From UBA12202 sp049595035 (GTDB lineage Bacteria; Pseudomonadota; Alphaproteobacteria; Puniceispirillales; UBA1172): 27,486 nucleotides of DNA. Both the position numbers and the translations under genes were made by a program. The stretch is from positions 1 to 27,486 of the forward strand of contig JBMYKD010000024.1 of assembly GCA_049595035.1 (NCBI GenBank), read 5' to 3'. How positions within the stretch are numbered: position 1 is the stretch's first letter; the number at the start of each line of letters is the position of its first letter. This document shows, one piece after another, positions 1 to 6,423 of this stretch. The notes beneath the pieces are model-generated. The model did no database searches, was not told the DNA's origin, and saw only the letters and a list, made by a program, of their open reading frames with translations.

Positions 1-37
1 CGCCCTTGTGATGGACGAGCAAATGCGGCTCTGACAT
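1..37 (-). CDS. Partial gene, enoyl-CoA hydratase/isomerase-like N-terminus
   Basis: Only the first 12 codons lie in the window, starting from an ATG at 37 and running leftward out of it; they read MSEPHLLVHHKG. A purine-rich AAAGGGAAAG stretch sits just upstream as a possible ribosome binding site. The pattern of a short polar start followed by a beta strand resembles the beginning of crotonase-family (enoyl-CoA hydratase/isomerase) proteins, but 12 residues are too few to assign a family. The gene would be divergent from the DMT transporter at 200. Existence of the gene is moderately likely; its identity is a guess. Confidence 0.35.
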   Translation of the reverse strand, partial: MSEPHLLVHHKG

Positions 38-99
38 AGCTTTCCCTTTCTTTATGGATTACTTTAATAACGGCTTATATAAACAACAATGCGTCACTA

Positions 100-113
100 A
101 TGACAAGTGTCAT
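100..113. promoter_or_regulatory. Palindrome, candidate operator
   Basis: ATGACA-AG-TGTCAT is a perfect 6-bp inverted repeat with a 2-bp centre. It sits about 60 bp from the leftward start at 37 and 87 bp before the transporter start at 200, where a dimeric regulator could control both directions. An overlapping GTCA-CTAA-TGAC adds to the symmetry. No regulator gene is visible, so function is inference only. Confidence 0.3.
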
Positions 114-199
114 ATCAGTGCTTATTCATGTTTCTTTATATTATGCAGGATAATATTTGCCAGTTTTGTTAAACCAGATATGATGGCCTTAAAATATCA

Positions 200-1141
200 A
201 TGAATAGAAACCTGCCTCCAATGACAAACCTAGATAACGATAAGCATCATCAGCATGGTAAAGCCGTCTTATTCATGGTGATAGCCATGCTTTTACTGCC
301 AGGGCTTGATGCTTTTGCCAAATTGCTGAGCAAGGAATTATCCGCAGGCCAGATTGTGCTTTATCGCTTTCTGTTTCAGGCCAGTTTTCTTTTGCCAGTC
401 GTGCTTTACCGGAACGAGTTTCTCGCCGCTTTCCGGGTCAGCCCTATGATACAATTCATGCGGGGGGTATTGATGGCACTGGCAACGTTATTTTTCTTTT
501 CCGCATTAAAATACATGCCAATGGCAGAAAGCATTTCGATATTTTTTGTCGAGCCCATGATACTAACTATCCTATCGGCCGTTTTACTGGGTGAAACGAT
601 AAGATATCGCCGCATTATGGCAATTATAGTCGGATTTATCGGAGCTATTATAATTATCCGGCCGAGTTTTGAGATTTTTGGCTGGTCAGCTATCTGGCCA
701 CTTTGTGCTGCTTTCTGCTTTGCTTTTTATGTTGTATTAACGCGCCAGATTAGCGGCCGTATTGGCACCTATCCCATGCAATTCAGCGCTGGACTGATGG
801 CATCTATAGTTATGGCGGGGGCATTATATGCGGGATATGTATTCGATATTGGTGTCCTAACCCCGTCATTTCCATCCATCGATAGCATCTGGCTGGTATT
901 CGGGCTTGGTCTATTTGCCACCATTGGACATATTTTTCTGGTCAGTGCCGTACGCTATGCCGATGCCAGTTTACTTGCCCCGTTTCAGTATCTGGAAATT
1001 ATCAGTGCAACAATATTGGGATATCTGATTTTTTCGGATTTACCAGACCGGCAGACACTGGTCGGCGTGATCATTATTATTGGGTCAGGCGTATATCTGA
1101 TGCATCGTGAGCGTGTATCCCGTCAAAATACTTCACACTAA
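200..1141 (+). CDS. DMT superfamily (EamA) membrane transporter
   Basis: The 313-aa protein is strongly hydrophobic, with about ten predicted transmembrane helices arranged as two EamA-type halves (roughly residues 25-155 and 165-300). The first half contains the pattern QIVLYRFLFQ followed by an MRG helix, and the helix-4 region reads MPMAESISIFFVEPM. This is typical of 10-TM drug/metabolite exporters of the inner membrane. Length matches the family (280-320 aa). The substrate cannot be read from sequence. The ATG at 200 has no clear Shine-Dalgarno; a second ATG at 221 is an alternative start. The upstream region is shared with a divergent gene and contains the palindrome at 100-113. Confidence 0.88.
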   Translation: MNRNLPPMTNLDNDKHHQHGKAVLFMVIAMLLLPGLDAFAKLLSKELSAGQIVLYRFLFQASFLLPVVLYRNEFLAAFRVSPMIQFMRGVLMALATLFFFSALKYMPMAESISIFFVEPMILTILSAVLLGETIRYRRIMAIIVGFIGAIIIIRPSFEIFGWSAIWPLCAAFCFAFYVVLTRQISGRIGTYPMQFSAGLMASIVMAGALYAGYVFDIGVLTPSFPSIDSIWLVFGLGLFATIGHIFLVSAVRYADASLLAPFQYLEIISATILGYLIFSDLPDRQTLVGVIIIIGSGVYLMHRERVSRQNTSH

Positions 1142-1260
1142 GACAGAAGAACCCCAGATTTATTAAGAGGGCTTTCATTTTTCAACATGAATTCTAATAT
1201 TATGAACATATGGAAACCGTTTTTATCCTTATCCGATGAAAAAGATAAGCAGGAGCAGAA

Positions 1261-1740
1261 ATGATCAAAGGATTACACCACAAAGCCTATCGCTGTAAAA
1301 ATAGTGAGGAAACCAGGCAGTTTTATGAGGATTTTCTGGGGCTTTCGCTTGCCGGTGCATTAGAAATTGAAGAAACAAAGACCGGCCGCCATACAAAAGT
1401 CCTGCACAGTTTCTATCGTATGGATGATGGTTCATTCATAGCGTTTTTTGAAGCGCCAGATCGCCCATTTACCTTTACCGAACATCATGACTATGATCTG
1501 CATCTAGCATTGGAAGTCACGCCCGAAGATTTACAGATTATGTTTGAAAAGGGTAAATCCGAAGGCATAGAAACGCGTGGGATTTCTGATCATGGGTTCA
1601 TTGATTCGATTTATTTCAGAGACCCAAACGGTTATGTGGTCGAGTTAACAGCAAAAAAGGCCGACCATGATGATCATCTGCATCCGGATAATAGTAAGGC
1701 CAGACAAATCCTGACAGACTGGACAGCAGAAAACCACTAG
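1261..1740 (+). CDS. VOC (glyoxalase/bleomycin resistance/dioxygenase) fold protein
   Basis: The 159-aa protein has the two beta-alpha-beta-beta-beta halves of the vicinal oxygen chelate fold. The first half starts GLHHKAYRC and continues with an ETRQFYEDFLGL helix; the second ends with the hallmark FRDPNGYVVEL. Likely metal ligands are H7, H81 (in DLHLALEV) and E128, with E64 as another candidate, so a metal-dependent isomerase or dioxygenase-like activity is plausible. The substrate is unknown. An AGGAG lies shortly before the ATG. It follows the transporter after about 120 bp and faces the leftward gene ending at 1742, with stop codons nearly touching. The family call is solid. Confidence 0.85.
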   Translation: MIKGLHHKAYRCKNSEETRQFYEDFLGLSLAGALEIEETKTGRHTKVLHSFYRMDDGSFIAFFEAPDRPFTFTEHHDYDLHLALEVTPEDLQIMFEKGKSEGIETRGISDHGFIDSIYFRDPNGYVVELTAKKADHDDHLHPDNSKARQILTDWTAENH

Positions 1741-1741
1741 G

Positions 1742-2044
1742 TCAATCTTGCCAGACAATATCATCAACCAGCTTCAGCGTTGACGCATCCATAACAGAAT
1801 GTTCCGGAGGGCAGGCCTTTGTATCATGCCATTTTTCCAGGCAACGGGTTTTCGCTGCTAAATCTGGGTATGTCCAGACTTCAACGAGCATATGATCACT
1901 TTCACGCGCCTGATAAATCATAACATGACAATCTGTTTGGTCATGTGCTTTCATATCCGTCATTATTGCCTTCACCGCTTCTAATCTGTCGGTGCAGGCT
2001 TTGGCCGTTTGATAAGGAATAATGGCTACATTTTTAATTTTCAT
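1742..2044 (-). CDS. Small ABM-like (dimeric alpha-beta barrel) protein
   Basis: This is a 100-aa protein if started at the ATG at 2044; the frame is open upstream to a TTG at 2080, but the ATG gives the better N-terminus (MKIKNVAIIPYQT). The pattern of a starting beta strand, an alpha helix with charged residues, HVMIYQARES then MLVEVWTYPDLAAKTRCLEKWH resembles antibiotic biosynthesis monooxygenase/quinol monooxygenase-type ferredoxin-like folds, where W/H near the end of strand 3 and the following helix are common. No catalytic residue can be named with certainty. It is convergent with the VOC gene (1 bp between stops) and divergent from the secreted repeat protein. Confidence 0.55.
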   Translation of the reverse strand: MKIKNVAIIPYQTAKACTDRLEAVKAIMTDMKAHDQTDCHVMIYQARESDHMLVEVWTYPDLAAKTRCLEKWHDTKACPPEHSVMDASTLKLVDDIVWQD

Positions 2045-2184
2045 GGCTATAAAAATGACCTGAATCACACAAAACTTCAATAAAATGTCACACCAAAGAT
2101 TAATAAAACCTGTTTAAATGACTAACCCCATCAAAAAAAGTATGCTTTTTTGTTGATTTACGTTATGTTGTTTTCTTTATTGTT

Positions 2185-2207
2185 TAGTATTATTAAATAG
2201 TATTATT
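2185..2207. repeat. Tandem 10-bp direct repeat in promoter region
   Basis: TAGTATTATT occurs at 2185-2194 and again at 2198-2207, a 13-bp period. It lies in the very AT-rich region between the leftward small protein and the secreted repeat protein, 27 bp before the ATG at 2234. A CAAAAAAAG/CTTTTTTG inverted repeat at 2132-2152 lies further upstream. These could be promoter or regulator sites, or simple AT-rich sequence. Confidence 0.35.
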
Positions 2208-2233
2208 GTTGATAGTTGAATTAGGGTTCTGAC

Positions 2234-3388
2234 ATGACTGGCAAAATGCGTATCATGATATTAGCTGCAACCTGCATGTTGACCACATCGGCTTTTGCTG
2301 GTGGGCTTCCGGGTACAGATGAAAACGGTTCTGTTGAAACAGATGAAAATGCAATTAATGCATCAGATGTTTCCACGGAAAATAATTCACCACTGAATAC
2401 CGCCTCATCTGGTAATGCATTACCTGAAACAAGCGCAACATCACAGTCCGCTGGTGCTACAAACACCACTAATGAAGACGAAGATGGTGGTTTTGTCGCC
2501 ATTGAAGATGATCCGCTTATCGTTGATGCCACCGCCATTATGGATGATGATGGCATGGGTGAAGTATCCGTTCAGTGGCAAATGCTATCCAAAGATGGCG
2601 GCTGGATGAACTTGACCGGTGCAACCCAGCAATCCTTTACGCCCCGACAAATTCATGTTGGCCATCGTTTGCGTGTTGTTATCACTTATGTTGATGGGCA
2701 GGGTAATCTGGAAACCCTCATTAGCCCCAGTTCCACCGAAGTAAAGAATGTTAACGATAAACCAACTGGTGCGCCCATCCTGCTTGGTAATCCGTTTGAA
2801 GAAGATGCGCTCGTTGTTGATACCAGCACCATTTCTGATGAAGATGGAATTGGGTCTTATGAAGTGATCTGGCAACGGTCATCAACCAAGACAAACTGGC
2901 AGACATTTCCTAACACAACCAGTGAAGTGTTACGTCTAACCCAATCCCATGTCGGATTTTCATATCGTTCTGTCATTACCTACATGGATAATCAGGGCAC
3001 GCGGGAGATTTTGATTTCTAACCCATCTGAAACCGTGGCCAATGTTGATGACCCTGTCGAAGGTGAAGTTATCATTGTTGGTAATGCGCTTGAAGGATCA
3101 GCACTTTCTGTGACAACTTCAGGCGTATCTGACGAAGATGGTATTGCCAGCCTATCTGTTAGCTGGGAAGCATCGAAGGATGGTCGGACATGGCGTGCTA
3201 TTGACGGGTCAAACTTCAACCAGATCGCTTTAAATCAGTCACATGTGGGATTCCAGATCAGGGCAAAAGCCAGTGTTGTTGACTCATTTGGCGTCGAAAC
3301 TCTGATTTACAGCCAGCCAAGCAATACGGTTAAGAATGTCAATAATAAGCCAAGCGGAACCATTAACGTAAGGCGGGTTGGAAGCTAA
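2234..3388 (+). CDS. Secreted protein with three Ig-like repeats (adhesin-type)
   Basis: The 384-aa protein starts with a signal peptide (basic MTGKMR, hydrophobic core, probable cleavage after AFA at residue 22). Residues 25-85 form an acidic, Ser/Thr/Asn-rich linker. Then three repeats of about 95 aa follow (about 83-176, 177-273, 274-375), each with D-E/D-D-G-I/M-G/A, a W-containing strand, a Q-x-H-V-G-F/H motif, a second strand such as VITYxDxQG, and a V-x-N-V-N/D-D-K-P linker. This repeat type is known as tandem units of very large surface adhesins, where it resembles Ig/cadherin-like domains. Here there are only three units and no RTX repeats, LPXTG, autotransporter barrel or other anchor. 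AGGG precedes the ATG by 7 nt. A strong terminator follows at 3416. An extracellular or surface role is likely; the exact function is unknown. Confidence 0.75.
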   Translation: MTGKMRIMILAATCMLTTSAFAGGLPGTDENGSVETDENAINASDVSTENNSPLNTASSGNALPETSATSQSAGATNTTNEDEDGGFVAIEDDPLIVDATAIMDDDGMGEVSVQWQMLSKDGGWMNLTGATQQSFTPRQIHVGHRLRVVITYVDGQGNLETLISPSSTEVKNVNDKPTGAPILLGNPFEEDALVVDTSTISDEDGIGSYEVIWQRSSTKTNWQTFPNTTSEVLRLTQSHVGFSYRSVITYMDNQGTREILISNPSETVANVDDPVEGEVIIVGNALEGSALSVTTSGVSDEDGIASLSVSWEASKDGRTWRAIDGSNFNQIALNQSHVGFQIRAKASVVDSFGVETLIYSQPSNTVKNVNNKPSGTINVRRVGS

Positions 3389-3415
3389 CAACACCATCAT
3401 AGCTATTCATGATTG

Positions 3416-3444
3416 AGCCAGCCTTATCAAGGCTGGCTTTTCTT
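3416..3444 (+). terminator. Rho-independent terminator of the secreted repeat protein gene
   Basis: A GC-rich hairpin AGCCAGCC / GGCTGGCT with a short TTATCAA loop is followed directly by TTTTCTT. It lies 28 bp after the stop codon at 3388. Confidence 0.85.
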
Positions 3445-3491
3445 ATGGGTCAGATCAATTTCATTTTTTTGCGAATCGCAGCATAATTATA

Positions 3492-3520
3492 TTGACACAG
3501 ATTCGCATTTCATGTGTAGT
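3492..3520 (+). promoter_or_regulatory. Sigma-70-like promoter
   Basis: A perfect -35 TTGACA at 3492-3497 is followed after exactly 17 bp by TGTAGT at 3515-3520 as a moderate -10. Transcription would start near 3527, giving a 5' leader of about 165 nt before the ATG at 3693, or a separate small RNA ending near 3609. Confidence 0.5.
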
Positions 3521-3526
3521 TTGTCA

Positions 3527-3610
3527 GTATGTTGTATCCAGATCTAAATTTTCCGCAATATCTGGTAGGCATCAACACAGATGCCAGTGTTGATTTATCA
3601 TTCTTTTTCA
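3527..3610 (+). ncRNA. Candidate structured leader or small RNA
   Basis: Downstream of the promoter-like TTGACA-N17-TGTAGT there are two inverted repeats. CCAGAT (3538-3543) pairs with ATCTGG (3560-3565). A perfect 8-bp stem ATCAACAC (3571-3578) / GTGTTGAT (3587-3594) has an 8-nt loop. The second hairpin is followed by TTATCATTCTTTTTC, a weak U-rich tail. The arrangement fits either an attenuated leader of the 99-aa gene or a free RNA of about 80 nt. Start and end are estimates, and there is no known RNA family I recognise. Confidence 0.3.
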
Positions 3611-3692
3611 ATGTTTTTTGCGATCATGGTGATACCTATTCAGCATCGGCTAGCATCATGAATATGTCATGCATAGTTACAGGAGCCCATCA

Positions 3693-3992
3693 ATGAGACA
3701 CATCATTGAAAGCCTTCATAAAGAAGGAAAAATTATTCCTTTTCGCCATCTGGATGATGATACGGCGCATATAAAAACAAGCACGATAGCCGCGCTTGTT
3801 GCTGTTACCATCATGCATGATAGTTCTATTTCCGCCGAAGACAAATTGCTGGAAATTATTGAAAATAGCGGCGAAGCAGAAGTATTGAATAATGATGATG
3901 CGTTTTCCGAACTTGGTTTATATCATGCGGATGAACCTTCGGATAAACTGAACCCTGCTAATGATAATTCTCATCCGGTGCATCATATCTAG
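3693..3992 (+). CDS. Hypothetical 99-aa protein
   Basis: I do not recognise this family. The ATG at 3693 is chosen because AGGAG lies 7 nt upstream; the frame is open further upstream, but those starts lack a binding site. The protein begins MRHIIESLHKEGKIIPFRH, has a short hydrophobic stretch (about residues 25-38, STIAALVAVTIM) too short for a confident membrane helix, then a charged helix EDKLLEIIENSGEAEVL and an acidic, Asn/His-rich C-terminus (ending NSHPVHHI). There is no signal peptide and no cysteine. It has its own promoter-like signal upstream and a strong terminator downstream, so it is probably expressed as a single-gene unit. Its place between a secreted repeat protein and the Sia-like module may or may not be meaningful. 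Confidence 0.65.
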   Translation: MRHIIESLHKEGKIIPFRHLDDDTAHIKTSTIAALVAVTIMHDSSISAEDKLLEIIENSGEAEVLNNDDAFSELGLYHADEPSDKLNPANDNSHPVHHI

Positions 3993-4017
3993 CCTCACTA
4001 TATGTACCAGATGATGA

Positions 4018-4051
4018 AGCCGGCCTGCTTGTCAGGCCGGTTTTTTCTTTT
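4018..4051 (+). terminator. Rho-independent terminator of the 99-aa gene
   Basis: Stem CCGGCCTG (4020-4027) / CAGGCCGG (4033-4040) with loop CTTGT is followed by TTTTTTCTTTT. This is a textbook strong terminator 26 bp after the stop codon at 3992. Confidence 0.92.
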
Positions 4052-4073
4052 AGGCGTCCAATTATCTCGCCTC

Positions 4074-4082
4074 TGGTATAAT
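4074..4082 (+). promoter_or_regulatory. Extended -10 promoter for the phosphatase gene
   Basis: TGGTATAAT contains a perfect -10 hexamer (4077-4082) with the TG-N extension. No good -35 lies 17 bp upstream, as is usual for extended -10 promoters. It is placed after the previous terminator and about 70 bp before the ATG at 4154. Confidence 0.45.
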
Positions 4083-4153
4083 ATTTATCTTTCCTATGTT
4101 AGAGTTATGTTCACGCCCCTCAGGATCAGTTTAAGGGTGAGAGTTTTAGTCGT

Positions 4154-4687
4154 ATGAATATTAATCAGCCTAATATATTTCCCATTGCGGTTGGGCTTTC
4201 TTTTCTGCTTATCATTCTTACGGTTTTTGTTATTTTTCTGGCCATTGCGTTTTTCCGAAAGGCAAATGAAAACAGACAGTTATATGAACAGATTCTGGCA
4301 ACATATAAAGGACTGGAACAGCTGGTCGATGCCCGCACCAAGGAACTTCGTCTAGCTGGCACCGCAATATCAGAATCTATCGATTATGCCAGTCGGCTTC
4401 AACGCAATCTGTTGCCACCCAAGCATCAGCTGGAAGATCATCTGGGTGAGGTTGCTGTCATCTGGCAGCCCAAAGATGTTGTCGGTGGTGATTTTCACTG
4501 GTTTGGCCAGATTGGCACCCAGCATGTCATGGTCGCCATGGATTGCACTGGTCATGGTGTTCCCGGCGCATTTATGACCCTCATTGCCCATTCTGCTTTA
4601 GAGCAGATTCAATCCAGTCAAAATACGCTGGCAGAGATGGGAGAGTCTAATATAACGGGCTGCCGGCATCCTGCATATGCTTCATGA
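4154..4687 (+). CDS. SiaA-like PP2C/SpoIIE phosphatase, N-terminal part (frameshifted gene)
   Basis: Residues 9-34 form one membrane helix and residues 36-65 a coiled-coil linker. From about residue 72 a PP2C-type SpoIIE phosphatase domain begins: SIDYASRLQRNLLPP, then WQPKDVVGGDFHWF with metal-binding D113, then MDCTGHGVPGAFMTLIAHSAL with D130 and the GHG loop. The frame then reads into a meaningless tail (GCRHPAYAS) and stops at 4685-4687, while the rest of the domain continues in another frame from about 4659. Dropping one G from the GGG at 4657-4659 restores a 330-aa protein. In the SiaABCD system of Pseudomonas the phosphatase removes phosphate from SiaC. Unlike the large SiaA with periplasmic and HAMP regions, this one has only a short N-terminus. 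Whether the shift is real or a sequence error cannot be told here. Confidence 0.8.
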   Translation: MNINQPNIFPIAVGLSFLLIILTVFVIFLAIAFFRKANENRQLYEQILATYKGLEQLVDARTKELRLAGTAISESIDYASRLQRNLLPPKHQLEDHLGEVAVIWQPKDVVGGDFHWFGQIGTQHVMVAMDCTGHGVPGAFMTLIAHSALEQIQSSQNTLAEMGESNITGCRHPAYAS

Positions 4688-5147
4688 TAATGTGTATCGG
4701 ATGCTTACCCAGAGTCAGTTAAATCGCAATCAGAATGGTCTTGATGCAAGCGTTATCATTCTTTCCCATGATCGTAAGACACTCAATTTTGCCGGCGCAC
4801 ATATGGATATCTACACGCTAACCCCTGAAAATAAGGCCATGCGGCATAAGGGGAATAAAATATCACTCGGCTATGAAACAGCCACCCTGCCCCCATTACA
4901 GGATATATATTTTGAGGTGGTTAAAGGCCAGATATTTGCCCTGACAACAGATGGCATATTATCCCAACCGGGAACAGAAAAACAGATTGGATTTGGTTAT
5001 CAGCGGTTTATAAACACCTTGAATAGCGCGGAAACACTATCCCCTGCCAGCATGGCTAAATATGTCATGCGGCAAGTAAGAGCATGGCAGGGCAAACAGC
5101 TCCGGCGTGATGATGTGATGTTAATTCTGTTCCAACCCATACCATAA
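4677..5147 (+). CDS. SiaA-like PP2C/SpoIIE phosphatase, C-terminal part (frameshifted gene)
   Basis: This is the continuation of the phosphatase domain in the +1 frame. Codons from 4659 read A-A-G-I-L-H and then M at 4677; a TAA at 4653-4655 in this frame means the shift must lie after it. Conserved phosphatase elements follow: NGLDASVIILS with the next strand LNFAGAHMDIY, then FALTTDGILSQPG with metal-binding D92 of this fragment, and LRRDDVMLILF with D145/D146 at the end. All metal-site residues of the family are present across the two parts, so the domain was intact recently. If made alone from ATG 4677 it would lack half of the active site. It is convergent with the SiaC-like gene ending at 5177, with a weak AT hairpin (5160-5177) between them. 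Confidence 0.8.
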   Translation: MLHDNVYRMLTQSQLNRNQNGLDASVIILSHDRKTLNFAGAHMDIYTLTPENKAMRHKGNKISLGYETATLPPLQDIYFEVVKGQIFALTTDGILSQPGTEKQIGFGYQRFINTLNSAETLSPASMAKYVMRQVRAWQGKQLRRDDVMLILFQPIP

Positions 5148-5176
5148 AAGGCACATGGCATCATTTATACAAATGA

Positions 5177-5575
5177 TTATAGGTCTGTCGGTGCAATCAT
5201 TTTGATATGAAACTGCAATGCCGTGACTTCTGATGCGATATCTTCGGCAAACTCGATAATAATATCATCATCCGAAACACAACACCATTCCACCTGAACC
5301 GGACGTCCCTTTTTGGCCTCGCTATCTAGATGATTCAGTATTTCCATCAGTTGGCGGGCAGAACTGGAATTAAAATAATGCAAATTAATGGAACAAGTTA
5401 ACCCGCGATCAGAACTCTTAAAATACTGATCAAGTGCTGCCAGTACCGGATCATAGAAACGGTTGATATTTTCGGGGTATGATTCGCCCGTCATTTCAAA
5501 TGTCTGGGCATGTGAATCAAGCCTAACATGAGGGGTTCGAACCGTAGCTTCTCTCATAAAAACATCTTGCAACAT
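5177..5575 (-). CDS. SiaC-like phosphoprotein (DUF1987 family)
   Basis: The 132-aa protein shows the DUF1987/SiaC pattern: ATVRTPHVRLD, then GESYPENINRFYDPVLAALDQYF, then HYFNSSSARQLMEIL and late VEWCCVSDDDIIIEFAEDI. In Pseudomonas SiaC a threonine of the N-T-S-S motif is phosphorylated by SiaB and dephosphorylated by SiaA, and unphosphorylated SiaC activates the diguanylate cyclase SiaD. Here the motif is N69-S70-S71-S72, so Ser70 stands at the acceptor position. The start is uncertain: a TTG at 5590 overlaps the upstream stop as TTGA, ATG 5575 has a weak GAAAG before it, and ATG 5557 would fit the family N-terminus best. It is translated directly after the SiaB-like gene, almost surely as one operon. 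It is likely cytosolic. The binding partner is unknown. Confidence 0.82.
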   Translation of the reverse strand: MLQDVFMREATVRTPHVRLDSHAQTFEMTGESYPENINRFYDPVLAALDQYFKSSDRGLTCSINLHYFNSSSARQLMEILNHLDSEAKKGRPVQVEWCCVSDDDIIIEFAEDIASEVTALQFHIKMIAPTDL

Positions 5576-5586
5576 GATATATACTT

Positions 5587-6138
5587 TCAAGCGGTAGCTT
5601 TTATCATGAAAAACACCGTTCCGTTATTAGCCGGATCAAAACGATATTGTGGCGGTGATGAAGACCGCCGCATCATTTCAATCAGGCCAAGATTAGCCCC
5701 TTTGCTATTCATTTCAAGCGGTTGACGGATGGTTTCCATAAATAATTGCCGTAATTCATGCTGGGTTGACGTAGATAGCGCATCAAGCCGTTTATTAATC
5801 ATTTGTGCTTGCTGGCGCGAAATATAATTACCGCCCATGATACTGATTTCATCATCTTCATGGCTGATGGCCAAAACCCCATAGCTTGGCTTGCTTCCAT
5901 CCGGGTTCGGGTAATGATCACCGGCATCACCGTATCTGATCATGTTCTGCATCATTTCCACATAAAGCGAAAAGGCATGACGGTTTTGTTTTGGAGAAAG
6001 CGAAAAGCGACGCATATGACGCCGGAGCTTCTGGCCAAAAAGCTCAAGCGCATCTTCAGACATGGTACCAACATAGCTCAGAAAACAATTCTGATCTGTT
6101 GTGAGATCATTCATCATTTTGAGGTGTTCTAATTCCAC
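5587..6138 (-). CDS. SiaB-like protein kinase (DUF6272 family)
   Basis: The protein is 183 aa from a GTG at 6138, chosen because AGGTG lies 6 nt upstream; the frame is open to 6147 and ATGs at 6117 and 6114 are alternatives. It has a GHKL-like ATP-binding layout: residues 57-69 SLYVEMMQNMIRY give the E61/N65 box of the kinase, a GGN turn occurs at 102-104, and SKGANLGLIEMMRRSS at 145-160 resembles the G-x-x-L-G-L lid of the SiaB family. By analogy it phosphorylates the SiaC-like protein encoded directly downstream, opposing the phosphatase at 4154-5147. Length agrees with SiaB proteins (about 180 aa). No membrane segment or sensor domain is visible. A possible promoter (TTGCCA at 6200-6205, ATATAG near 6176-6181 on this strand) lies upstream. 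Confidence 0.8.
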   Translation of the reverse strand: MELEHLKMMNDLTTDQNCFLSYVGTMSEDALELFGQKLRRHMRRFSLSPKQNRHAFSLYVEMMQNMIRYGDAGDHYPNPDGSKPSYGVLAISHEDDEISIMGGNYISRQQAQMINKRLDALSTSTQHELRQLFMETIRQPLEMNSKGANLGLIEMMRRSSSPPQYRFDPANNGTVFFMIKATA

Positions 6139-6423
6139 TATACACACCTAATAAATAGACCACTCAATTTCATCCCTATATTGACATGAAAAATGATCTT
6201 GGCAAGTCTCGTTCCTGATGATCTTTCTCACCATATGCGCGTGCGATGACCTTTCATCCCTTATTCCAATGACAGATATGACCATCATATCCCGTTTTCC
6301 CGTCCGAATATCAGATAAATGAGATCATGTTGTAAAAAAACTTTCATATTTATCATTCTTGTCATCATCTATGAAAACAAGGTATTATGTTGTCCTGTGT
6401 AATTGCAAAGTATATTTATTAGC

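Noticed and set aside
2221..3219. Minus-strand open frames across the secreted repeat protein
   Set aside because: Low-complexity translations without binding sites; the plus-strand protein has a signal peptide and internal repeats.
5160..5177. Hairpin ATCATTT/AAATGAT between the convergent phosphatase and SiaC-like genes as bidirectional terminator
   Set aside because: The stem is almost only A-T, lacks a T-run and overlaps the stop codon of the minus-strand gene.
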